Positions 50,474 to 59,125 of a stretch of DNA of 64,000 nucleotides are shown here, piece after piece (positions within the stretch are counted from its first letter, which is position 1; each line of letters begins with the position of its first letter). Both the position numbers and the translations under genes were made by a program. The stretch covers positions 10,928-74,927 of the forward strand of contig DASVWZ010000297.1 of assembly GCA_036392935.1 (NCBI GenBank), given 5' to 3'. The notes under the pieces were generated by a model that made no database searches, was not told the origin of the DNA, and saw only the letters and a program-made list of their open reading frames with translations. This DNA is from DASVWZ01 sp036392935. Its GTDB lineage: Bacteria > Acidobacteriota > Terriglobia > Terriglobales > Acidobacteriaceae.

Positions 50474-51871
50474 TCATCGCAATTGCAGTGAGTTCATGAT
50501 GCGGTCGAAGATGGGCGACATCGCGGCCATATCCGGCTCGGGCGAGACAAAAACCATATAAATAACGATGCCGGACTTGGCTTGCGCCGCGACCAGGCGG
50601 ACGCGCTCTTTAATGGGCGCGCCGTTTTCGCGAATGGCGGAGTTGCCGCTCCAGTCGAGCTTTCTGGCGGCGCGGCCATTCAGGGTAAAAGCCTGCGGAC
50701 TGCTGTAGACCTGAAGCTCGGGATTGCTCTCGCGCAGATCGCTTTGCAAATCATTAAAGGCGACATCCAGGTCTTTCTTTTTGTCGCGAGGCTGGAATCC
50801 GCTAATGATAGTGCCGTAGGCAATGACTCCGTTAGCGGCGCCGTTGTTGGGCCAGAAAGAGATGCCAGACGACGGGCCCCCGTCAAATTGCCATGACTCC
50901 GGATAGCTGACAGTGAATGCCTGGTGCTGATAGGTCTTCCAGTTGCCGGTGGCGAGGTTGGCGGTGTTGAGGCGCTTGAGATCCGTGGGCGGGACGGCGG
51001 TAGTTCCGGCGCTCAGGTTCGCTAACGATGCTTTGGCGGCGACGAACTCGGGGCTGTTCGCAGTTTGATATTGTTTGGGCGGAAAGCGCGACAGAATGCT
51101 TTGGATATTTTTGGCGCGATCGCCGGGATCGGGATGCGAAGCCAGGAATGATGGGCCGCTGCTTTGTCCGCCGGTTTGTTGTTTGAGCTTGAGAAAAAAA
51201 GTAACGACGGCCTGGGGATCGTATCCGGCGTCGTAGATGATTTGCGCGCCGACCATGTCGGCCTCGACTTCAGCGTCGCGCGAGTACTTCATGAAGACCG
51301 AACCAGCGGTGAGCGAAATGCCCATCTGGGCGAGGCCGCCGACCATGCCACCGACGCCAGCGCCGACGGCGGCGCCGAGAATGGCGAGCGGGAGCTGAGC
51401 TTTCATGGCGCGGGCCTGCTGGCGCGCGGAGTGGCGCATGACCACGTGAGAGATCTCGTGGCCCATGACGCCGGCAACTTCGTCTTCATCGGCGTCGGCA
51501 ATGAGGCCGGTGTGAATGAAAATTGGTCCGCCGGGCAGGGCGAAGGCGTTGACGGATTTTTCGTTGACGACTTTGAACGTATAAGGGAAGGCGTATCCGG
51601 GGGCTTTGGATGCGAGCTTTGCGCCGAGCTGGGCGACGAATTTAGACATGGGATGGTCGGCGGGCAGAACCTTCATCTGCTTCTCGACTTCGCGGGCGCC
51701 CTGCTGGCCGATTTGAATCTCCTGGTCGAAGGTGAAGCTGCCGGCGGAGGGGTTGGCGGTGACGCGTCCTTTCTTGGGGTCGTCGTTAGGCTTGGGCTCG
51801 GCGGCGAAGACGGTAACAGTAAAGACGAGAATGCAAGCGAGTTGACGGCGAAGCGTGCGGTTCATGGGCAT
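50474..51871 (-). CDS. M48-family metalloprotease, exported
   Basis: 465 residues. Signal peptide about 1-22. Zinc motif H-E-I-S-H in V-M-G-H-E-I-S-H-V-V-M-R-H-S, with the third ligand in D-A-E-V-E-A-D. A Gly/Ala-rich hydrophobic hairpin follows the active site. The C-terminal 160 residues form a separate domain like those seen in periplasmic BepA/YfgC-type proteins. It probably takes part in outer-membrane protein quality control. Confidence 0.9.
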   Translation of the reverse strand: MPMNRTLRRQLACILVFTVTVFAAEPKPNDDPKKGRVTANPSAGSFTFDQEIQIGQQGAREVEKQMKVLPADHPMSKFVAQLGAKLASKAPGYAFPYTFKVVNEKSVNAFALPGGPIFIHTGLIADADEDEVAGVMGHEISHVVMRHSARQQARAMKAQLPLAILGAAVGAGVGGMVGGLAQMGISLTAGSVFMKYSRDAEVEADMVGAQIIYDAGYDPQAVVTFFLKLKQQTGGQSSGPSFLASHPDPGDRAKNIQSILSRFPPKQYQTANSPEFVAAKASLANLSAGTTAVPPTDLKRLNTANLATGNWKTYQHQAFTVSYPESWQFDGGPSSGISFWPNNGAANGVIAYGTIISGFQPRDKKKDLDVAFNDLQSDLRESNPELQVYSSPQAFTLNGRAARKLDWSGNSAIRENGAPIKERVRLVAAQAKSGIVIYMVFVSPEPDMAAMSPIFDRIMNSLQLR

Positions 51872-51899
51872 GGGAAGTATAGAGCTTAGTGGCGGCTAG

Positions 51900-52286
51900 C
51901 TTCTAGCTCCTAGCTCTTAGCTTTTGGCTCTTAGCCTTGCAGGCTGGCCTGAAAGGCTGTTGACCGGAGGCTCCTAACCTCAGCGGCTAAAGCCGCCGAA
52001 AAGAAACAAGTCTGATCGCAGCGCTAAAGCGCTGCGCCACCCAAAATCGAGCGTCGACTCGACTTTTCCGCGAGTTGTGAAGTCGTGCCCCTCCCGATGC
52101 GAGCCTCGACACCCGCTTCGGCGGCTCCGCGTTCGCCCTCGGCGGCTAAAGCCGCGACTACATCAGCAGCCTGTACGGCACAGCTGAAGCCGTGCCCTCC
52201 CGATTTGTGAGTCGTCGTTCGTTGTCAGTCGTCAGTCATCGGTCGTCAGTCATCAGTCGTATTAGTGTCGTAGCGGTTGCTGCACA
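51900..52286. repeat. Intergenic run of extragenic palindromes and simple repeats
   Basis: No gene. Perfect hairpins: GCGGCTAAAGCCGC (51984-51997 and 52142-52155), GCAGCGCTAAAGCGCTGC (52019-52036), and CAC.GCTGA AGC.GTG at 52179-52194. A TAGCTCCTAGCTCTTAG run is at 51901-51930, and TCAGTCATC..GTCAGTC runs are at 52215-52262. A further pair (52354-52367, 52391-52406) lies inside the next gene. Confidence 0.7.
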
Positions 52287-52958
52287 TCAACTGGCGGCTT
52301 CGAGGAGTTGCTTGGCGATGGCCGGGGCTTTGTCGGCTCCGGCTGGTCCCTCGGCGGCTAAAGCCGCGATCACGTTGGGGTCCTGTACGGCACGGCTGAA
52401 GCCGTGCCCTCCCGACTGAACTTTACGCTGCGAGTCGTGTGGTGGTTGTTGGCGTGCGCTTGTTACGGCTGGTTGCGGCGCGGGTTGCGGCGGCTTGGGC
52501 TGCGCGGGCTGGCTAACGGCTGTCTGGCCGGCGGTGGCCGGTTTGAAGGAGAAGTCGGTGACCATGGCGGCGCGGGCTTCTTTGGAGTCGAAGTCGAGGT
52601 TGCGTCCGTTGCGGATGGCGAGTGACAGCAACTTCATGTAGACGGAGACCTCGCGGTCGCTGATCTGACGGTGGGAGTAGAGATCGATGACGTGCATGAT
52701 GGCGGTCTGGATGGCGTAGCGGTCTTCGAGCAGGGGAAATGGCGCGCTGCGCGGGTTGGCGCGGCGCTGGATGGCGGTGGTGTGAAAGTAACAGGTGTAG
52801 TGGTCTTTAAGGGCGGGGCATCCGCAGCGGAGGCCGCTGGTTTTGACGTAGTTGCACTGGCGGACGTGGGTTGAGGGTTTGGGTTGTTGGGCTTCTGGCG
52901 GGGCTTCTTGCTGGCTGTTGTGCTTGCCGTTTGGTTTCACTGCGCTCAGGTTTGTCAT
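52287..52958 (-). CDS. Cys-rich protein of a family I cannot name; C-terminus encoded by a palindromic repeat
   Basis: 223 residues. An N-terminal cluster C35-x9-C45-x-C47-x8-C56-x2-H59 (R-Q-C-N-Y-V-K-T..C-Y-F-H) looks like a zinc site. A conserved-looking core F-P-L-L-E-D-R-Y-A-I-Q-T-A-I-M-H-V-I..Y-M-K-L-L-S-L-A-I-R lies at about 73-116. The middle is Pro/Gln-rich. Residues about 180-202 (G-G-H-G-F-S-R-A-V-Q..A-A-L-A-A-E-G) are the translation of a dispersed palindrome, so the true C-terminus may have been overwritten. GAGG precedes the ATG. Dispersed element C lies directly upstream in the same orientation. A DNA-binding role is a guess. Confidence 0.65.
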   Translation of the reverse strand: MTNLSAVKPNGKHNSQQEAPPEAQQPKPSTHVRQCNYVKTSGLRCGCPALKDHYTCYFHTTAIQRRANPRSAPFPLLEDRYAIQTAIMHVIDLYSHRQISDREVSVYMKLLSLAIRNGRNLDFDSKEARAAMVTDFSFKPATAGQTAVSQPAQPKPPQPAPQPAVTSARQQPPHDSQRKVQSGGHGFSRAVQDPNVIAALAAEGPAGADKAPAIAKQLLEAAS

Positions 52959-52975
52959 TGTTTGTTTTTCCTCGT

Positions 52976-53109
52976 GTGTTTACTACTATCTAACAATTTT
53001 TTGTGTTGCGGAATTGCGTAAATACTTGATTCCATTGGGGCGATTTTTGTGACTTCTCGTAAAATCTTGATTCTAAAGAGCAAAAACAGTCAAAATCTAG
53101 AAAATAAAG
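52976..53109 (-). repeat. Composite AT-rich dispersed element, copy C, upstream of the Cys-rich gene
   Basis: On the minus strand: head CTTTATTTTCTAGATTTTGA from 53109, motif 1 TAGAATCAAGATTTTACG around 53071, motif 2 TGGAATCAAGTATTTACG around 53030 (cores 41 bp apart), and AGTAAACAC at 52984. The gene's ATG follows 18 bp later. Same order as copy B. Confidence 0.62.
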
Positions 53110-53703
53110 GACTTAGTCGTCAGTTTTCAGTCATCAGTCATCAGTCGTCAGTCGTCGGCTGGGCTGTGAGCCGTGACCCTGCGGCGACATGCGCCACCAA
53201 GCGTGCCGACACTGCGCGCCAGATCCCTCGTCTCGCTGGTAAAAGCGCGAGACTTCGGGATGACGTCCTTTCAAGGAAGGCGTCGGGATCCCAGGTTAGC
53301 GTCCACAGAACGTACGCGAACCCGTCGACTCCGCTAGGGGCAGGCTCTTGGCCGCCAACGTTCAGGCTCCCTGCGCGTGCCGTAGGTATGGTGCCAAAAA
53401 GGGAAAGCGGAGTCTGTGGCGGCGGTCACAGCGAAATTGTGAGGGGTGAACGGTGGCTGGGTGTGGAAAACCGCGCCGTCGACGGGTGTAATCGCGATCT
53501 AACGCCAATTGACGGGCCCGCCTGTAAAGTCCCAGACGATCATTTTGTTCGCATTTCGTAACAAGAACCAATTAAATTCCGCCCGGCCAGACAAGTAGGT
53601 TATAGTGCGTTCCTCACTTGGCACCACCGAAGCAACCGAGTCAACGACAAAACAAAGAACCCCATCCCCCAACGCACCTTGGGCCGAACTTACGGAGGAC
53701 AGT
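53110..53703. other. Gene-free interval before the phosphoesterase pseudogene
   Basis: No supported gene. It begins with the GTCAGTCATC-type simple repeat (53113-53160). The rest is GC-rich and seems featureless. GGAGGA precedes the pseudogene ATG at 53704. Confidence 0.5.
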
Positions 53704-55396
53704 ATGAAGCTTTTTGTCAGAGCGTTCCTATTCGCGCTCGCGCTATCCGCGCTGGCGTCGGCCCAAACCCTGCCAACTTTCAAGCACATCATCATCGTCT
53801 TCCAGGAGAACCGCACACCCGATAACCTCTTCGGGGGTAACCCCAACTTCGAGACCGGCGTCGACATCCAAACCGCCCCCAACAGCGTCCAATGGTGCCT
53901 CGGCGCCTGCTTCAATCCCAATCACTCTCACGGCGCCTGGAACAATATGTGGAACAGCGACATCAATGGCCAGGCGATCGGGAACAACGTGTGCGGCTAT
54001 GCCCTCGCTGGCAACGAGTGCACCTCGCCGGTCTCGCCCACTTACTGCAACGGCGAGACGGTAGGTCCCGGCAACCAACTCCCGATTCCGAATTGCCCGG
54101 CGCAGGCGTTCACTAGTACACGTGGGACAGCGGCGCCGTGCAGCCTTACTATTCCATCGCGCAGAACTACGGCTTCGCCAACTACATGTTCCAAACGAAT
54201 CAGGGCCCAAGCTTTATCGCACACCAGTTTATCCTCTCCGGCACCTCCGCACCCTCCGGCACTGTCGGTGGAACGGACTACGACTACTTTGCCGCAGAAA
54301 ATCCTTCGAACGAGAAGGACACCGGCTGCGCCGGCTCCAGCACAAGCGTGTGGATGATTAATCAGAACGGCCAGGAGAGCGGCGGCAATGGGCCCAACGC
54401 AGTAGCACCATGTTTTACACACAACAGCTTACCAACCCTGCTCGATGAGAACGGGTTGTCGTGGAGGTATTACGCCTACAAGTCGGGCGCTAAAGGCATC
54501 TGGACAGCACCAAACGGAATTACCGAGATCTGCTGGCCCCTCACCGACGGCCCCGACAGCCAATGCGGCGGGTCAGATTGGGTGAACGACGTGGTTCTTG
54601 ATCCGCACAAGGTGTTGTCCGACATGGGCTACAACAGCAGCCCCTGCAATCTAGCCAATGTGAGTTGGGTGACCCCGAACGGCGACTCATCCGACCATCC
54701 CGGCTTCCAGGGCGTCGAAAACAACTCCCTATCGACTGAAGGCGGCCCTGCCTAGGTCGCCACCATTATCAATACACTGGGTGCCAGTTCATGCACCGAT
54801 AACGTCAACGGCAAACAAGTCCCTTACTGGCAGGACACCGCCGTCTTCATCACTTGGGACGACTGGGGTGGCTGGTGGGACCACATCAATCCCGACCAAT
54901 CATCCGGCGGCCCGGGCGTATTCATCAACAAGTCGAGCCTGAATAAAACCTGTGACCCTGTTTCACAGTTCGGCTGCGGGTACACCTACGGCTTCCGCGT
55001 GCCCTTGCTGGTCGTGTCGGCGTACACACCGGCCGGGTATGTTTCAGGGCCTGTCAGTCCCCGGGGAACTGCCTAAACGAGAAGTTTCCATACATTCACG
55101 ATTTCGGCAGCATACTGGCGTTCATAGAAAACAACTTCCTCGGCTTCGGTGACATCGGCGCTATCAACTCAAGCAATCAATACCCATTCGCCGACCAGTT
55201 TGCACCAGACTACAAGAGCAGCAACCCGCCAACCGTCCCGCTGGCGGATTTCTTTACGCTCAGCAGTCCACGGCAGTTCACGCCAATAGCTGTTCCAACA
55301 GCCTGGCAAAGCTACAACGCCAGCTATTTCGTCAACTATTACACAAACGGAAACCCGGTTCTCGATCCCGACAATGACGCGGTTGACCCCGACTAA
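53704..55396 (+). pseudogene. Exported phosphoesterase (phospholipase C/acid phosphatase family), broken
   Basis: The full frame would be about 563 residues. Signal peptide 1-20; H-I-I-I-V-F-Q-E-N-R-T-P-D-N-L-F-G at 28-44 holds the metal-site Glu-Asn of the PF04185 family. It breaks at a one-base loss near 54115 (frame resumes at Y-T-W-D-S-G-A-V-Q-P-Y-Y), at an in-frame TAG 54753-54755 where G-P-A-W-V would be expected (TGG to TAG), and at another one-base loss near 55050 (resumes C-Q-S-P-G-N-C-L-N-E). The later catalytic block I-T-W-D-D-W-G-G-W-W-D-H remains recognisable. Three lesions make sequencing error unlikely. Confidence 0.85.
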
Positions 55397-55508
55397 CTCA
55401 ACCGCAAACCGTGCGCCGGGGGCCCGAACAGCGGCCTCCGGTACAACATATAGCTGTATAATTCAGGGAGACAGACCGACCCCTCCCGAACAGCCTAGGA
55501 GGCAGACG

Positions 55509-56787
55509 ATGGCGCAGGACCAACTTTTCTTCGCGCTCCTTACGACACTTCTCGCGCTAACGCTTGGACCGCCCCCGCTGGCTGCTGCGGGCAGCAGCTA
55601 CCAGATCATACACTCGTTCCAAGGGGAACCGGACGGTGCCGTGGTCTATTCAGGCGTAGCAGTGGATGCGCAGGGCAATATCTACGGTAGCACCAGGGGG
55701 GGGAGCCTACGGCTACGGTACCGTTTTCGAGGCCTCGCCTCGGCCAAGCGGGGGCTGGAGCGAACGCATCCTGAGGAGCTTCTGCCGCGACTTTCCCCAT
55801 TGCAGCGACGGAACGCTGCTGGGCGTCTGGGACACACCAGCCGTCAACGCCGCTGGCCAGCTTTACGACACCAGCAGCGCCGGCATCTTTCAAATGACGC
55901 CGACAGTGCACGGCTGGAATTTCGAGATCATATACCCCTGGCCCGGCAGCAGCCGCGAAGCTGGCCCCCAGAACAACGCCCCGGAAATCGACGACATCCT
56001 GCTTGACGCGTCCGGGAACCTCTACGGCCCCTTCGGCGTTGGCGTAGGCTACGCCGGCGCTGTCGGCAAGTTGTGGCGCAGCCCCGGTCAGGGTTGGGAA
56101 GAAAAGGATCTATTCGACTTCTGCCTAGGCAAAGCCTGTTCGGACGGCTACCTGCCGGTGTATAAGCTTGCCTGGGACACCGCCGACAACCTTTATGGCG
56201 TCACCTACTATGGCGGCACACACAACCTCGGCGTTGCCTACGAGCTCCAGCATAGCGCCGACGGTTGGCGCGAAAACGTGATATACGACTTTTCCGCGTA
56301 CCCCCCTGGCTCCGCGCTGGTGTTCGACGGGTCCAGCAACCTCTACGGCACCACTTATCAGGAGGGTCGCTGCGACGGTACCGTCTACCAGCTTTCGCCG
56401 CAGGCAGCCGGAGACTGGAAGCGGACCATTCTTTACCCCTTTTGCAACCCGGAGAAATACGGAGGAGCCCCTGATGCCGCCGTCGTCTTCGACCCGGAAA
56501 ACGGATTGATCTACGGCACAGCGACGGCCGGCGGCGACCCCGCGTGTCTGTGTGGCGTCATCTTCTCGCTCACGCCCCAGGCCGACGGCAAATGGAAATA
56601 CACCGTCCTGCACAAGTTTAAGGGCCCCGACGGCGCTGGCCCCAACGGCCTTACCTACGACGGGAAAGGTCATCTTTTCGGCACCACCGTCGCCGGCGGC
56701 ATGTACAATCTTGGTGCCGTCTTCGAATACACCATCGCTCCCCGCGCCAGTGAAACCGCTCCGGTCAGAACGGGATCAAGTCAGTAG
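55509..56787 (+). pseudogene. Exported GloVer-type repeat protein, frameshifted in a G8 run
   Basis: ATG 55509 with AGGAGG upstream opens a signal peptide (L-L-T-T-L-L-A-L-T-L-G). The repeat N-I-Y-G-S-T-R-G-G then leaves frame at eight Gs (55696-55703). With seven Gs the frame continues A-Y-G-Y-G-T-V-F-E and runs to the stop at 56787 as about eight propeller repeats. It could be a recent mutation, a base-calling error or a slippage switch. Relative of 17975, which is intact. Confidence 0.75.
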
Positions 56788-56842
56788 CCTGCCCACCCGC
56801 GAGTCGGGGCTGCAAGTGTCGTAACCAAGGTTAGGCATAGGC

Positions 56843-56869
56843 GGGTCCGGCCGCTGCGCAGACGGACCC
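56843..56869. terminator. Possible hairpin between convergent genes
   Basis: A 7-bp perfect stem GGGTCCG/CGGACCC with a 13-base loop lies between the GloVer gene and acs. No clear U-tract on either strand, so only a weak candidate. Confidence 0.28.
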
Positions 56870-56884
56870 ACCGATTGCTTGCAT

Positions 56885-58993
56885 CTACTCGTTGGTCCCG
56901 AACTTCTTCAGGTCTTCGGGGCCGTCCATCAGTTTCACCGGTTCCTTGCCTTGCACCAGTTCGCGCACTTTCTCCACCACATCGGGATTGGCGAGCGTCG
57001 TGATGTCTCCGGTGTTCATGCGGTTGGAGACGGCGGCGAGGACGCGGCGCATCAGCTTGCCGGAGCGGGTTTTGGGCATATCGGGGACGATGTAAATGTT
57101 TTTCGGGCGAGCGATTTTGCCGATGATGGTTTCAATCGCCTTGAGGACTTTATCGTGGACGACCTGGTTATCGACCTTCAAACCGGGTTGCAGTGAGACG
57201 TAGACCTCGGGCACGCGGCCTTTGACCTCGTCGACGACGGGGACCACGGCGGCTTCGGCGACTTCCGGGACGGTCAGGCAGGCCGACTCGATTTCTTTGG
57301 TGCCGAGACGGTGGCCGGCGACGTTGATGACGTCATCGACGCGGCCGAGGATGCGGTAGTATCCATCGGGAGCCAGTACGGCACCGTCAGCGGCGAAGTA
57401 GGGCCAGTCGCGCCAGTCTTTACTTTTGTGATTCTTGCAATATTTGCGGTAGTACTGGTTGACAAAGCGGTCGCGATCTCCCCAGACGGTTTGGATGATG
57501 CCGGGCCAGGGATTGCGAATGCAGATGTTGCCGGCTTTGCCGGCGCCGGCGGGGATTTCCTGCCCCATTTCGTCGATGATGACGGGATAAATGCCGGGCA
57601 TGCCGGGGCCGGCGCTGCCGGGCTTCATGGGATCGATGGCGGGCTTGGTGCTGCACATGAAGCCGCCGGTTTCGGTCTGCCACCAGGTGTCGACGATGAC
57701 GGCCTGCTTTTTGCCGACGGTTTCGTAGTACCAGCGCCAGACTTCGGGCTCGATGGGCTCACCGACGGTGGTCATGTGCTTGAAGCGGTAGTTGTATTTG
57801 GCGGGTTCGTCGTGACCGGTTTTGCGCAACATGCGGATGGCGGTCGGCGAAGTGTGGAAGATGTTGACGTCGAGGCGCTCGGCGATGCGCCAGGGACGGC
57901 CGGGATCGGGATAGGTGGGGACGCCTTCGTAGATGACGGTGGTTGCGGCGAGCGCGAGCGGGCCGTAGACGATGTAGGAGTGGCCGGTGATCCAGCCGAT
58001 ATCGGCCATGCACCAGTAGACGTCTTCGGGATGGAGATCCTGAATGTATTTGGTGGTGCCGGCGGCGTAGGCGAGGTAGCCTCCGGTGCGGTGCTGGCAA
58101 CCTTTAGGTTTGCCGGTGGTGCCGCTGGTGTACATGAGGAAGAGCGGCGCTTCGGCGTCCATGGGAGTGGGGTCGACGGTCTGGCCGGTGTATTTCTTGA
58201 GGACTTCGTCGACGAAATGGTCGCGGCCTTGCACCATGGGGGTTGCGGAAGAATATTTGCCGGGGTAGCGCTTCCAGACGAGGACTTTGTCGATGGTCTG
58301 GCCTTCTTTTTTGGCGGTTTCGACGGCGATTTCGGCGCTGGCCTTGTGGTCGATCATCTTGCCGCTGCGGTAGTAGCCGTCCATGGTGATAAGGACGCGG
58401 CTACCGGAGTCGGCGGCGCGGGTGCCACAGGCTTCGCCGCTGAATCCGCCGAAGACCACGGAGTGGATGACGCCGAGGCGCGCGCAAGCGAGCATGGTCA
58501 CGGGCAATTCGGCGACCATGGGCATGTGGATGGTGACACGGTCGCCGGCTTTGAGTCCGCAGAAGTCGCGCAGCAGAGCGGCGAATTCGTTGACGCGAAC
58601 GTAAAGATCGCGGTAGGTGACGACCTGGGTGGATTCGTCCTCCGGCTCGGGAACGAAGATGATGGCGGCTTTGTTTTTGTATTCCTTCTGATGGCGGTCG
58701 ACGCAGTTGTAGCTGGCGTTGAGCTTGCCGCCGGCGAACCACTTCCAGAAAGGCGGGTCGTTGGTGTCGAGAGTGGTGTGCCAGTACTCGTCCCAGGAGA
58801 GAAGATCGGCGTACTCGCGGAAGCACTCGGGGAAGTTTCCCTCGCTGAAGCGGTCATTGATAGAGGGATCGGTGAGGTTGGCCTGGCCGACGAAGGCTGC
58901 TGGCGGGTAATAGTATTCCTCTTCCTGCCAGTGAACGGCGATTTGCGCTTCGCTGGTTTCCGCAACTTTGTGGGGATGAATTGGCTGACTCAT
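56885..58993 (-). CDS. acs: Acetyl-coenzyme A synthetase
   Basis: 702 residues, slightly long for the family, full length. AMP-binding motif Y-T-S-G-T-T-G-K-P-K-G, W-W-Q-T-E-T-G-G, and the C-terminal P-K-T-R-S-G-K-L-M-R-R, whose Lys is the catalytic, acetyl-regulated residue. It activates acetate to acetyl-CoA via acetyl-AMP. GGAGCAG precedes ATG 58993. No adjacent protein acetyltransferase or Sir2 gene. The OFA transporter gene lies 132 bp upstream on the same strand. Confidence 0.96.
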   Translation of the reverse strand: MSQPIHPHKVAETSEAQIAVHWQEEEYYYPPAAFVGQANLTDPSINDRFSEGNFPECFREYADLLSWDEYWHTTLDTNDPPFWKWFAGGKLNASYNCVDRHQKEYKNKAAIIFVPEPEDESTQVVTYRDLYVRVNEFAALLRDFCGLKAGDRVTIHMPMVAELPVTMLACARLGVIHSVVFGGFSGEACGTRAADSGSRVLITMDGYYRSGKMIDHKASAEIAVETAKKEGQTIDKVLVWKRYPGKYSSATPMVQGRDHFVDEVLKKYTGQTVDPTPMDAEAPLFLMYTSGTTGKPKGCQHRTGGYLAYAAGTTKYIQDLHPEDVYWCMADIGWITGHSYIVYGPLALAATTVIYEGVPTYPDPGRPWRIAERLDVNIFHTSPTAIRMLRKTGHDEPAKYNYRFKHMTTVGEPIEPEVWRWYYETVGKKQAVIVDTWWQTETGGFMCSTKPAIDPMKPGSAGPGMPGIYPVIIDEMGQEIPAGAGKAGNICIRNPWPGIIQTVWGDRDRFVNQYYRKYCKNHKSKDWRDWPYFAADGAVLAPDGYYRILGRVDDVINVAGHRLGTKEIESACLTVPEVAEAAVVPVVDEVKGRVPEVYVSLQPGLKVDNQVVHDKVLKAIETIIGKIARPKNIYIVPDMPKTRSGKLMRRVLAAVSNRMNTGDITTLANPDVVEKVRELVQGKEPVKLMDGPEDLKKFGTNE

Positions 58994-59125
58994 AATTTGC
59001 TGCTCCTCGTAGGCCTGAAGTTTAATTGTCGACCTGACATAACTGGTGCCAACTGCGTTAAGCCATCTTAAAGCTGGGCAAGCATGCGTGCCTGCCTTCT
59101 ACCGCGTTCTTTTTGAGCTACCGGT

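Noticed and set aside
53113..53160. Tandem GTCAGTCATC units as a CRISPR array
   Set aside because: Units are 8-10 bp, degenerate, with no spacers and no cas genes.
54753..54755. TAG read through as pyrrolysine or by suppression in the phosphoesterase
   Set aside because: Two frameshifts in the same gene show it is simply decayed.
57311..59071. 586-codon open frame on the plus strand opposite acs
   Set aside because: Low-complexity Gly/Val/Asp/Ala translation with no domain; a GC-driven shadow of a strongly supported gene.
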